Below are positions 57,862 through 64,000 of a stretch of DNA of 64,000 nucleotides, in pieces. A program made the position numbers and the translations under genes. The notes under the pieces were generated by a model. It was not told the origin of the DNA, did not search any database, and saw only the letters and a program-made list of their open reading frames with translations. Numbering within the stretch: the first letter of the stretch is position 1; each line of letters opens with the position of its first letter. The DNA comes from Mucilaginibacter_A sp050954285 (GTDB lineage: Bacteria; Bacteroidota; Bacteroidia; Sphingobacteriales; Sphingobacteriaceae), in contig JBPBPL010000006.1 in NCBI GenBank assembly GCA_050954285.1, positions 370,129-434,128 on the forward strand, in the 5' to 3' direction.

Positions 57862-58275
57862 ATGAAAAAAAGCTCAATTTTAGGCATTGTAGTAATCGCT
57901 GTTGCTATCTGTATCATCATTAGTACTTATGCTGATACCAGCACATATGGTTCTTTCAAAGAGGCAAAATCTACACAAAGCGAACTACACGTAGTTGGTC
58001 ATCTCAACAAACAAAAACAGCTGATTTACGATGCCAAGAAGGATGCGAATTATTTTTCGTTTTTCATGAAAGATAATAAAGGCGAAGAATGTAAAATCGT
58101 TTATACTGGTACAAAGCCACAGGATTTTGAACGTTCAGAACAAATTGTTTTAACCGGACAAATGGTTGGTAATGAGTTTCATGCATCAAAAATTTTAATG
58201 AAGTGCCCATCTAAATACACACAAGATAAAATAGACGTTACCGAGGCAAAAGCATCCAAACAAGCCTCAATTTAA
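57862..58275 (+). CDS. ccmE: Cytochrome c maturation heme chaperone CcmE, cysteine-type
   Basis: The ATG at 57862 gives 137 residues; the longer reading is not conserved-looking. An N-terminal TM anchor (about 5-24) precedes a periplasmic OB-fold domain (LHVVGHLNKQKQLIYDAKKDANYFSFFMKDNKGEECKIVYTG, IVLTGQMVGNEFHASKILMK). The heme-attachment motif is CPSKY (Cys115, Tyr119) where E. coli has the HDENY histidine. It lies six bases before ccmF. Confidence 0.92.
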   Translation: MKKSSILGIVVIAVAICIIISTYADTSTYGSFKEAKSTQSELHVVGHLNKQKQLIYDAKKDANYFSFFMKDNKGEECKIVYTGTKPQDFERSEQIVLTGQMVGNEFHASKILMKCPSKYTQDKIDVTEAKASKQASI

Positions 58276-58280
58276 TTTTA

Positions 58281-60743
58281 ATGGATATACAATTTAAAGG
58301 TGAACACCTTTTTCCGGGTCAGCTTGGCCAGATATTTATTGTGCTGGCATTTGGCTCGGCACTTTTTTCCGCCATCAGTTACTACTTCGCAACTGTAAAT
58401 AAAAATCAGCTTGATGATAATTGGAAAAAATATGCCCGTTACGGTTATTTTATTAATACGCTTTCGGTTATAGGCATTGGCGGATGTTTATTTTACATCA
58501 TTTATACCCATTTATTCGAGTATCATTATGCTTGGGCACACTCTTCCAAAACGTTGCCTGTTTACTATATTATTTCAAGTTACTGGGAAGGGCAGGAGGG
58601 CAGTTTCTGGCTTTGGGGATTCTGGCAGGCTTTGTTGGGAAACATCCTGATCTGGAAAGCAAAATCCTGGGAAAATCCGGTGATGGCTGTTGTAGCTTTG
58701 TCGCAGGCCTTTATTGCTTCGATGCTTATCGGTGTTGAATTATTTGGAACCCGTGTAGGCAGTTCACCATTCATTCTGCTGCGCCAGGCGATTGAGGCAC
58801 CAATTTTTAGCAGGGCAGATTATTTGGGTTATATCAAAGACGGAAACGGTTTAAACCCATTGTTGCAAAATTATTGGATGGTTATTCATCCGCCAACTTT
58901 GTTTTTAGGTTTTGCATCGATGGTAGTGCCTTTTGCTTATGCTATTGCCGGTTTGTGGCAGCGCAGATACAAAGAATGGATACAGCCAGCAATTTCCTAT
59001 TCGCTTTTTGCGGTAATGATTTTAGGAACTGGCATTATCATGGGTTCTTTCTGGGCTTATGAATCGCTGAATTTTGGCGGTTTTTGGGCTTGGGACCCGG
59101 TGGAGAATGCTTCTTTTATCCCTTGGTTAACATTAATCGGCGGCGTGCATGTGCTGATCGTTTACAAAAACACCGGTCATTCTTATTTCACGGCTGCTTT
59201 CTTAGTAATTATCAGTTTCATACTTGTTTTATACGCCTCTTTTTTAACCCGAAGCGGAATTTTGGGAAGCACTTCCGTACATGCTTTTACAGATTTGGGG
59301 ATGAGCTGGCAATTGCTGGTTTTCTTGTTTGTATTTATCGCAATTTCTGTTTGGATGCTGGTTTCCCGCTGGAAAGAATTACCCATTACTAAAAAAGATG
59401 AAGAAACTTATTCCCGTGAATTCTGGATGTTTGTTGGTGCAATTTTTCTGGCTTTATCTTGCCTGCAACTGATTATCGTAACTTCCATTCCTGTTTGGAA
59501 TGCTATTTTCGGTACCAAAACTGCTCCGCCGACAGAACCAGTGCGCTTATATAATATTGTACAATCTGCCTTTGCTGTTGTGATTACACTATTGATGGGG
59601 TTTGCACAGTTTTTAAAATATAAACGTTCTGATGCTACCACTTTCCTGATCCGTTCTATGGTTTACCTGGTATTTGCTGCTTTAATTAGTGCATTAATTA
59701 TCTGGTCATCTGGCTTATATCACACACAAATTGTATATATGCTGGTTATTTTCGGTTCAGTTTATGCTATATTGGCTAACACTAAATACCTGGCTGATCT
59801 ATTTAAAGGAAAAACAAAATTAGTAGGTTCTGCAGTAGCGCATATTGGTTTTGCTTTGCTGCTGGTGGGTGCCGTAATTGCTTCTGGAACGAGTAAAGTG
59901 ATTACTATTAATAATAGCGGTATTGGTTTTGGTGATGATTTTGAAAAAGTTGGTAATTCGCGCGAAAACCTCCGTCTTGATTTTAACACGCCAACCAAAA
60001 TTGGGCCTTATACTGCAACTTACGTAGGTGATTCTTTAAATGGGCCAAATCATTATTTCAAAGTAAATTACAAACGGATTGATGATAAATCCGGTAAAAT
60101 AAGTGAGAATTTTACTTTGCTTCCCAATGCGCAGGCAAATCGTAAAATGGGTTTAATTTCTTCTCCTGATACCAAGCACTATGTTTTTAAAGACATGTAT
60201 TCTTACGTAAGCATTGCCTGGCCAATGAAATTTCAGGAAGATCAAATTGCTGAAAGTGAAGGACATACAGAAAGTAATGATGATAAAGAATATGCCAAGC
60301 CTGTTGCCCATGAAATGAAAATCGGTGACACGGTACATTATCGTGCAGGTTTGATTATTTTAAAAGCAATTGAGAAGGATGCGAAAGTACGCGATATTCC
60401 AATAACTAAAAGTGATGTTTCTGTAGGAGCGCAGCTGGAAGTGCAGAGTAATGGAAAAGTTTTCAAGACTGAGCCAATTTTCATGATCAAAGGCGGAAGC
60501 AAGTTTGATTTCAGTAAAAAAGTTGATAGTGCTGATTTAAAAGTGCGTTTCTCCAATATCCTGCCTGAAAAAGGTATGATGGAAATTACAACATATGTAA
60601 GACCAGAAGGTGAAAAACCTTATATTGTGATGAAAGCGATTGAGTTTCCATCGATTAACTTTTTCTGGTCGGGCACAATTATCATGGTAATTGGTTTTAT
60701 TCTCTCTATTTTCCGTAGAAATAAAGAACTGAAAACAGTTTGA
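58281..60743 (+). CDS. ccmF: Cytochrome c maturation/heme lyase protein CcmF
   Basis: 820 residues with about 14 TM helices. The WWD domain is present as NFGGFWAWDPVENASFIPWL, and heme-ligand His residues lie in LFEYHYAWAHSS, WMVIHPPTLFLGF and YKNTGHSYF. A periplasmic domain (about 560-790) precedes the last TM helix. It attaches heme from CcmE to apocytochrome c. It is longer than the E. coli protein (647), as expected when the CcmH-type functions are arranged differently. A small hairpin follows. Confidence 0.95.
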   Translation: MDIQFKGEHLFPGQLGQIFIVLAFGSALFSAISYYFATVNKNQLDDNWKKYARYGYFINTLSVIGIGGCLFYIIYTHLFEYHYAWAHSSKTLPVYYIISSYWEGQEGSFWLWGFWQALLGNILIWKAKSWENPVMAVVALSQAFIASMLIGVELFGTRVGSSPFILLRQAIEAPIFSRADYLGYIKDGNGLNPLLQNYWMVIHPPTLFLGFASMVVPFAYAIAGLWQRRYKEWIQPAISYSLFAVMILGTGIIMGSFWAYESLNFGGFWAWDPVENASFIPWLTLIGGVHVLIVYKNTGHSYFTAAFLVIISFILVLYASFLTRSGILGSTSVHAFTDLGMSWQLLVFLFVFIAISVWMLVSRWKELPITKKDEETYSREFWMFVGAIFLALSCLQLIIVTSIPVWNAIFGTKTAPPTEPVRLYNIVQSAFAVVITLLMGFAQFLKYKRSDATTFLIRSMVYLVFAALISALIIWSSGLYHTQIVYMLVIFGSVYAILANTKYLADLFKGKTKLVGSAVAHIGFALLLVGAVIASGTSKVITINNSGIGFGDDFEKVGNSRENLRLDFNTPTKIGPYTATYVGDSLNGPNHYFKVNYKRIDDKSGKISENFTLLPNAQANRKMGLISSPDTKHYVFKDMYSYVSIAWPMKFQEDQIAESEGHTESNDDKEYAKPVAHEMKIGDTVHYRAGLIILKAIEKDAKVRDIPITKSDVSVGAQLEVQSNGKVFKTEPIFMIKGGSKFDFSKKVDSADLKVRFSNILPEKGMMEITTYVRPEGEKPYIVMKAIEFPSINFFWSGTIIMVIGFILSIFRRNKELKTV
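59107..59120 (-). repeat. RMAGYAT core match in the CcmF WWD codons (probably coincidental)
   Basis: ATGCTTCTTTTATC encodes the conserved NASFI of the WWD motif, so protein conservation alone may explain it. No TAAAA partner follows. Confidence 0.3.
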
Positions 60744-60748
60744 CCGAT

Positions 60749-60765
60749 TGTGCTATTTTAGCACA
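60749..60765 (+). terminator. Small hairpin after ccmF
   Basis: TGTGCTA-TTT-TAGCACA is a perfect 7-bp stem starting five bases after the ccmF stop, followed by an RMAGYAT core whose TTCTTTTA could act as the T-tract. Confidence 0.5.
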
Positions 60766-60766
60766 C

Positions 60767-60780
60767 ATACTTCTTTTACC
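60767..60780 (-). repeat. RMAGYAT repeat directly before a start codon (exact core ATACTTCTTTTACC)
   Basis: The core ends one base before the ATG at 60781, and ATGAAAAAATT forms the weak dyad partner. Confidence 0.75.
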
Positions 60781-61206
60781 ATGAAAAAATTTGCAAGCTT
60801 AATTTTAATGTTTTCAATAGTTTTAGCTGTAAAGGCACAAACAAAGGAAGATAAGCAAGTTGAACAAGCAGTACAGGTTTTAACCAAAGCGATGATTGAT
60901 GGTGATAAGACAGCTTTGGAAAATATCGCTTCGGATGCATTAAGTTACGGCCATTCCAGCGGAAAACTTCAAACTAAAACAGAATTTGTGGAAGCGATTG
61001 CAAGCGGGCAATCAGATTTTGTAACGATTAATTTGACCGACCAAACGATTAGTATAAAAGATCAAACAGCAATTGTTCGCCATAAACTTTCGGCACAAAC
61101 CAATGATGGCGGCAAACCTGGAAACGTTAATCTGGGCATTATGCTGGTTTGGATCAAAGAAAAAGGTGATTGGAAGTTGCTGGGCCGGCAGGCTTATAAA
61201 TTGTAA
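60781..61206 (+). CDS. Exported SnoaL-like (DUF4440) protein
   Basis: The ATG at 60781 gives 141 residues with a signal peptide (MKKFASLILMFSIVLAVKAQ); the longer reading crosses the hairpin and repeat. A single NTF2-like domain is seen in EQAVQVLTKAMIDGDKTALENIASDALSYGHSSGKLQTKTEFVEAI and NLGIMLVWIKEKGDWKLLGRQAYKL. It is probably periplasmic. The role is unknown; it lies after ccmF but need not belong to it. Confidence 0.85.
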   Translation: MKKFASLILMFSIVLAVKAQTKEDKQVEQAVQVLTKAMIDGDKTALENIASDALSYGHSSGKLQTKTEFVEAIASGQSDFVTINLTDQTISIKDQTAIVRHKLSAQTNDGGKPGNVNLGIMLVWIKEKGDWKLLGRQAYKL

Positions 61207-61227
61207 TACTTCTTTTATCGCCTAAAA
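61206..61227 (-). repeat. RMAGYAT repeat between the SnoaL and DUF2520 genes (exact, full dyad)
   Basis: ATACTTCTTTTATC-GCC-TAAAA starts at the last base of the upstream stop codon and ends one base before the next ATG (61229), so it fills the whole 22-base spacer. Confidence 0.85.
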
Positions 61228-61228
61228 A

Positions 61229-62005
61229 ATGCGAATTACTTTTATCGGTTCGGGCAACGTGGCTACACATTTAGGTGCAGCTTTGAAAAATGCAGGTCAT
61301 CAAATTGTTCAGGTTTGGAGCCGAAATCTGCAAAATGCCGCTTTGCTGGCTTATCACATAAAAGCAGAACCGATTGATCAGTTAACTGCGCTTTCTGCGG
61401 AAACAGATATCTTGATTATTTCTGTAAAAGATGATGCTTTAGGGGAGGTTGCTTCTTTTATCACCTTAAAAAAGGTATTGGTGGTGCATACTTGCGGTGC
61501 GGTAAATATGCAGGTTTTGCAGAAATATTTTGAGCGGTGCGGCGTGTTTTATCCGCTGCAAACGTTTTCGAAAGTGCGTGAACTGGATTTTTGGTCGGTG
61601 CCGCTTTGCATAGAAAGTACCGATAAAAACAGTACGGCTGTTTTACTTGATTTGGGTAGAACGATTAGCAATCAAGTACAGCTTATCAGTTCTGATCAGC
61701 GTAAAATCTTACACTTGGCTGCAGCTTTTGCCTGTAATTTCCCCAATTACTTATATGGAATTGCTGCTGATCTGCTTCAGGAAAACCAAATGGATTTTAA
61801 CATGTTAAAGCCGCTGATACTGGAAACCGCTTTAAAAGTGCAGGAACATTTGCCGCATACGGCACAAACCGGACCAGCCATCCGCAGAGATGAAAAAACT
61901 ATGCAGGCTCATTTAGGTTTGTTGCAGTATAAGCCCGATGTGCAGGAAATTTATCGGTTGCTCAGTCAGGGTATTATCAAAATGGCCAAATCAGATTCAG
62001 CCTAA
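61229..62005 (+). CDS. Rossmann-fold/DUF2520 protein
   Basis: 258 residues. The N terminus MRITFIGSGNVATHLGAALKNAGH is a GxGxxA dinucleotide-binding motif like F420/NADP reductases and ProC. VVHTCGAVNMQVL and FYPLQTFSK are typical of DUF2520-containing proteins. The C-terminal helical domain (HLAAAFACNFPNYLYGIAADLL, ETALKVQEHLPHTAQTGPAIRRDEKTM) matches DUF2520. A reductase activity is suspected; the substrate is unknown. Confidence 0.9.
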   Translation: MRITFIGSGNVATHLGAALKNAGHQIVQVWSRNLQNAALLAYHIKAEPIDQLTALSAETDILIISVKDDALGEVASFITLKKVLVVHTCGAVNMQVLQKYFERCGVFYPLQTFSKVRELDFWSVPLCIESTDKNSTAVLLDLGRTISNQVQLISSDQRKILHLAAAFACNFPNYLYGIAADLLQENQMDFNMLKPLILETALKVQEHLPHTAQTGPAIRRDEKTMQAHLGLLQYKPDVQEIYRLLSQGIIKMAKSDSA

Positions 62006-62016
62006 ACTAAAATTAC

Positions 62017-62024
62017 TACTTTTG
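62017..62024 (+). promoter_or_regulatory. Candidate -7 box six bases before the ferredoxin ATG
   Basis: TACTTTTG matches TAnnTTTG and is followed by CACGCA and the ATG at 62031. As at cysS, the transcript may be leaderless. No TTTG -33 box is evident. Confidence 0.42.
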
Positions 62025-62030
62025 CACGCA

Positions 62031-62363
62031 ATGGAAATTTATAGCGTCAGGATCAACTTTGAAGAAACAGGAATGCGAGCGGTTGATTTGCCAATTGCCG
62101 AAGGAGAATCTGTATTAGATATTTGTATAGAAAATGGCATCGATTTGCAACACAACTGCGGTGGTGTTTGCGGTTGCAGTACCTGCCATATCTACGTGAA
62201 CAAAGGCATGGATAACGTGCAGGAAATATCTGATAAAGAAGAGGATTTTATAGATCGCGCCGTCAATCCGCACATCACTTCCCGCTTAGGCTGCCAATGC
62301 GTAATGATTGACGGTAATATTGAAGTAACTATCCCGGATCAGTCACAATTTCTTGGCCACTAA
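62031..62363 (+). CDS. fdx: 2Fe-2S ferredoxin, adrenodoxin/Isc type
   Basis: The ATG at 62031 gives 110 residues; the longer reading overlaps the DUF2520 gene. The cluster ligands are in NCGGVCGCSTCHIYV (C-x5-C-x2-C) with a fourth Cys in SRLGCQC, the adrenodoxin pattern. It ends in the family-like IPDQSQFLGH. Adjacency to iscX is as in isc operons, so a role as electron donor for Fe-S assembly is likely. Confidence 0.93.
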   Translation: MEIYSVRINFEETGMRAVDLPIAEGESVLDICIENGIDLQHNCGGVCGCSTCHIYVNKGMDNVQEISDKEEDFIDRAVNPHITSRLGCQCVMIDGNIEVTIPDQSQFLGH

Positions 62364-62380
62364 CCTTCAACCTTAATTTT

Positions 62381-62623
62381 ATGATAAACACAAATTTTGC
62401 CCTTCCGATACATTGGAATGATTACGAAGATATCGCCATGGAGCTTTACGAAAAATTTGGTGATGCTTTTGATGAACCAAAAATTTACCGTTTGCGTTTT
62501 ACAGATTTACTGGAATGGGTGCTGTCGCTTCCAAATTTTGTAGGTAAACGCGAAGAGAGTACCGAAGGCCATTTGGAGCAAATTCAAACCGCCTGGGCTT
62601 ATGAATGGCGCGATAATCAGTAA
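62381..62623 (+). CDS. iscX: Fe-S assembly protein IscX
   Basis: 80 residues. IHWNDYEDIAMELYEKFGDAFDEPKIYRLRFTDLLEWVLSLPNF and EGHLEQIQTAWAYEWRDN follow the IscX pattern: W-x-D...I...LY at the start, the (R)FTDL/M...W core and an acidic end with W. IscX binds IscS and modulates cluster assembly. It sits 17 bases after fdx. Confidence 0.9.
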   Translation: MINTNFALPIHWNDYEDIAMELYEKFGDAFDEPKIYRLRFTDLLEWVLSLPNFVGKREESTEGHLEQIQTAWAYEWRDNQ

Positions 62624-62686
62624 TTTTAAATGCCGATTTAGTTAAATTATCAGTTCGTACCTGAAAACCTGCAACTTTCTCCTCAA

Positions 62687-63202
62687 ATGTTTCTCGAAAA
62701 ATTAAAAACTATCAAAGCCTTTATTTTCGATGTAGATGGCGTATTGACCAATGGTGATATCACCGTTACTCAAGATGGCGACCAGATGCGGCATTTCAAC
62801 GTGAAAGATGGTTACGCCATCAATCATGCCATCAAATCAGGTTTTTATATTTGTACTATTTCCGGTGGTCATTCCCGTGGCGTTTTATCGCGGTTAAATG
62901 GTTTAGGGGTGAAGGATGTTTTTATGGGAATCAGCCATAAATTAGAAGTTTTTGAGCGCGTAGTTGCCGATATGAATTTGAACCCAGAAGAAATTCTGTA
63001 CATGGGCGACGATATTCCGGATCTGGACGTAATGCAAAAAGTAGGCTTGCCAACCTGCCCGGCTGATGCCTGCGAAGAAGTTAAAGCTGTTGCCGCCTAT
63101 ATTTCTCCGGTTTTAGGCGGAAAAGGTTGCGTGCGTGATGTGATTGAAAAAGTGCTGAAAATCCAAGATAAATGGATGAAAGCAGATGCCACCAGTTTCT
63201 AA
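62687..63202 (+). CDS. kdsC: KDO-8-phosphate phosphatase (HAD, C0 type)
   Basis: 171 residues with no cap domain. Motif I is FDVDGVLTNGDI, followed by MRHFNVKDGYAINHAIKSGF, ISGGHS (motif II), GISHKLEVFERVV (Lys) and YMGDDIPDLDVM (motif IV), the KdsC signature. It makes KDO for lipid A-linked core, consistent with an outer membrane and with the heptose genes upstream. Related 3-deoxy-sugar phosphatases are the alternative. Confidence 0.92.
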   Translation: MFLEKLKTIKAFIFDVDGVLTNGDITVTQDGDQMRHFNVKDGYAINHAIKSGFYICTISGGHSRGVLSRLNGLGVKDVFMGISHKLEVFERVVADMNLNPEEILYMGDDIPDLDVMQKVGLPTCPADACEEVKAVAAYISPVLGGKGCVRDVIEKVLKIQDKWMKADATSF

Positions 63203-63211
63203 AAAATACCT

Positions 63212-63225
63212 GCTAAAAACAGCAT
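63212..63225 (+). repeat. RMAGYAT near-copy after kdsC (one mismatch)
   Basis: GCTAAAAACAGCAT, ten bases after the kdsC stop, preceded by AAAAAATACCT. Confidence 0.65.
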
Positions 63226-63242
63226 AGCAAATGATTGATAAA

Positions 63243-63276
63243 AATGATTTTCCTATTAATTAACAGGAAAATCATT
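63243..63276. terminator. Convergent terminator kdsC / aldo-keto reductase
   Basis: AATGATTTTCCT (63243-63254) pairs perfectly with AGGAAAATCATT (63265-63276) around a ten-base loop. It is AT-rich and lacks a long T-tract on either side, but sits exactly between convergent genes. Confidence 0.6.
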
Positions 63277-63287
63277 CGTCGAAAATG

Positions 63288-64000
63288 CTAATAAAATTTT
63301 GGTATAGGATTTAACTTTAGATTTTGCCGCTGATGCCAGTACGGATAAATGGTTGGTATTTCGCTGGTTTTATCCAGTTTTTTTATCTGTTCGATTGTTA
63401 AGTTCCAACCGGCAGCTTCCAGGTTTTGCTTCAATTGTTCTTCGTTTCTTGCCCCGATTACTAATGTAGCAATGGTTGGACGTTGCAGCAACCAGTTTAA
63501 CGAAATCTGTGCTACCGTTTTGCCTGTTTCTTCAGCTACTTCATCTAAAGCATCCATAATTTTATAAAAAGTTTCTTCGGCAATGGCAGATTCCGGAACC
63601 GGACTTCCGCCTTGCGCAATTCTGCTGTCTGGTGGAAATGGCTGGTTGCGGCGATATTTTCCGCCTAAACGTCCGGCCGCAAGTGGACTCCAAACGATGC
63701 CGCCAACTTTTTGATCCAGAGCCAAAGGCATCAGTTCCCATTCATATTCGCGATTAATGAGTGAGTAATACACTTGGTGCCCAACATATTTGTTCCAGCC
63801 ATAATGATCAGCAATAGCTTGGGATTTCATCAGATGCCAGCCCGAAAAATTAGAACAGGCAATATAACGGACCTTTCCGCTTTGTACCAGATCGTCCAGC
63901 GTGCGCATGGTTTCTTCTACCGGCGTAACGCCGTCAAAACCGTGCATGTGGTAAATATCAATGTAATCGGTATTCAACCTTTTCAAACTGGCTTCACAGG
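63288..64000 (-). CDS. Aldo/keto reductase, partial (N terminus beyond window)
   Basis: The frame is open to the right edge, so the N-terminal part with the catalytic Asp/Tyr/Lys is outside. The visible 237 residues contain SLKRLNTDYIDIYHMHGFD, YIACSNFSGWHLM, IVWSPLAAGRLGGKYRR, a C-terminal NADPH-binding segment IATLVIGARNEEQLKQNLEA and LTIEQIKKLDKTSE. This is typical of the AKR subfamily near YghZ/general stress protein 69. The substrate is unknown. Confidence 0.93.
   Translation of the reverse strand, partial: CEASLKRLNTDYIDIYHMHGFDGVTPVEETMRTLDDLVQSGKVRYIACSNFSGWHLMKSQAIADHYGWNKYVGHQVYYSLINREYEWELMPLALDQKVGGIVWSPLAAGRLGGKYRRNQPFPPDSRIAQGGSPVPESAIAEETFYKIMDALDEVAEETGKTVAQISLNWLLQRPTIATLVIGARNEEQLKQNLEAAGWNLTIEQIKKLDKTSEIPTIYPYWHQRQNLKLNPIPKFY

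Noticed and set aside
59107..59120. The exact core within ccmF as a functional repeat
   Set aside because: The bases encode the conserved NASFI of the WWD motif and no dyad partner follows, so protein constraint is sufficient explanation.
61449..61462. TTGCTTCTTTTATC in the DUF2520 gene as another repeat
   Set aside because: It has one core mismatch, no clean dyad and ordinary coding context (VASFITL); similar near matches at 24905, 27510, 46275, 50757, 51335, 54914 and 61622 were set aside for the same reason.

Overview
This window reads as a chromosomal segment of a Bacteroidota bacterium, most likely family Sphingobacteriaceae (Pedobacter/Mucilaginibacter-like). The reasons are low GC, almost no Shine-Dalgarno sequences, TAnnTTTG-type -7 promoter boxes, a BshA bacillithiol enzyme, a DUF4290 protein, a secreted esterase with a C-terminal type IX secretion (T9SS) sorting domain, and MurA/CcmE/L36 sequence variants that I associate with this phylum. 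The genus is inference.

Layout. Bases 1-12969 hold the S10-spc-alpha ribosomal superoperon from the end of rplB to rplQ, with secY, map, infA and rpoA embedded and small hairpins in several spacers. Bases 13264-19781 hold dnaK, a nucleotide-pool pyrophosphatase coupled to a possible HolD-like protein, a SurA-type foldase, a MoxR ATPase and a SnoaL-like protein. Bases 19951-26033 are a minus-strand block: cysS, an EEP-family hydrolase, two rhomboid proteases and mutL. Bases 26206-31641 carry an amidohydrolase lipoprotein, a beta-lactamase-type serine hydrolase with an orphan GH3 C-terminal domain, a frameshifted coiled-coil gene, bshA and tRNA-Leu(UAG). Bases 31708-37439 hold tig-clpP-clpX, AMP nucleosidase and cystathionine beta-synthase. 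Bases 37514-44733 are mostly minus strand: murA, a DUF4290 gene, a PcrA/UvrD helicase, a TPR histidine-kinase-like protein and a T9SS esterase. Bases 45047-50465 hold an M20 peptidase, rfbD-rfbA, a small GNAT, a Crp-type regulator, pirin and a receiver-like protein. Bases 50489-55027 are a minus-strand heptose/glycan cluster that includes a glycosyltransferase fused to a GmhA-like isomerase. Bases 55231-60743 are a cytochrome c maturation cluster (ccmC, ccmD, ccmE, ccmF) interrupted by gdhA. The end holds a DUF2520 protein, a 2Fe-2S ferredoxin, iscX, kdsC and a partial aldo/keto reductase.

The most unusual signal is not a gene. From about 13 kb onward the DNA is studded with a short asymmetric motif, GRTAAAARMAGYAT (other strand ATRCTKYTTTTAYC). 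It is usually preceded by TTTTA and a 4-6 base gap, giving a TTTTA-n5-TAAAA dyad with a one-sided RMAGYAT arm. I count 25 exact copies plus about ten near copies in both orientations. They lie mainly at gene ends, fuse with terminators or form inverted pairs, and some lie inside coding sequence. None is in the ribosomal operon. In density, placement and use as paired terminators it resembles the DNA-uptake sequences of Neisseria and Haemophilus. It could instead be a REP/MITE-like element or a binding site for an architectural protein. I call it the RMAGYAT repeat below.
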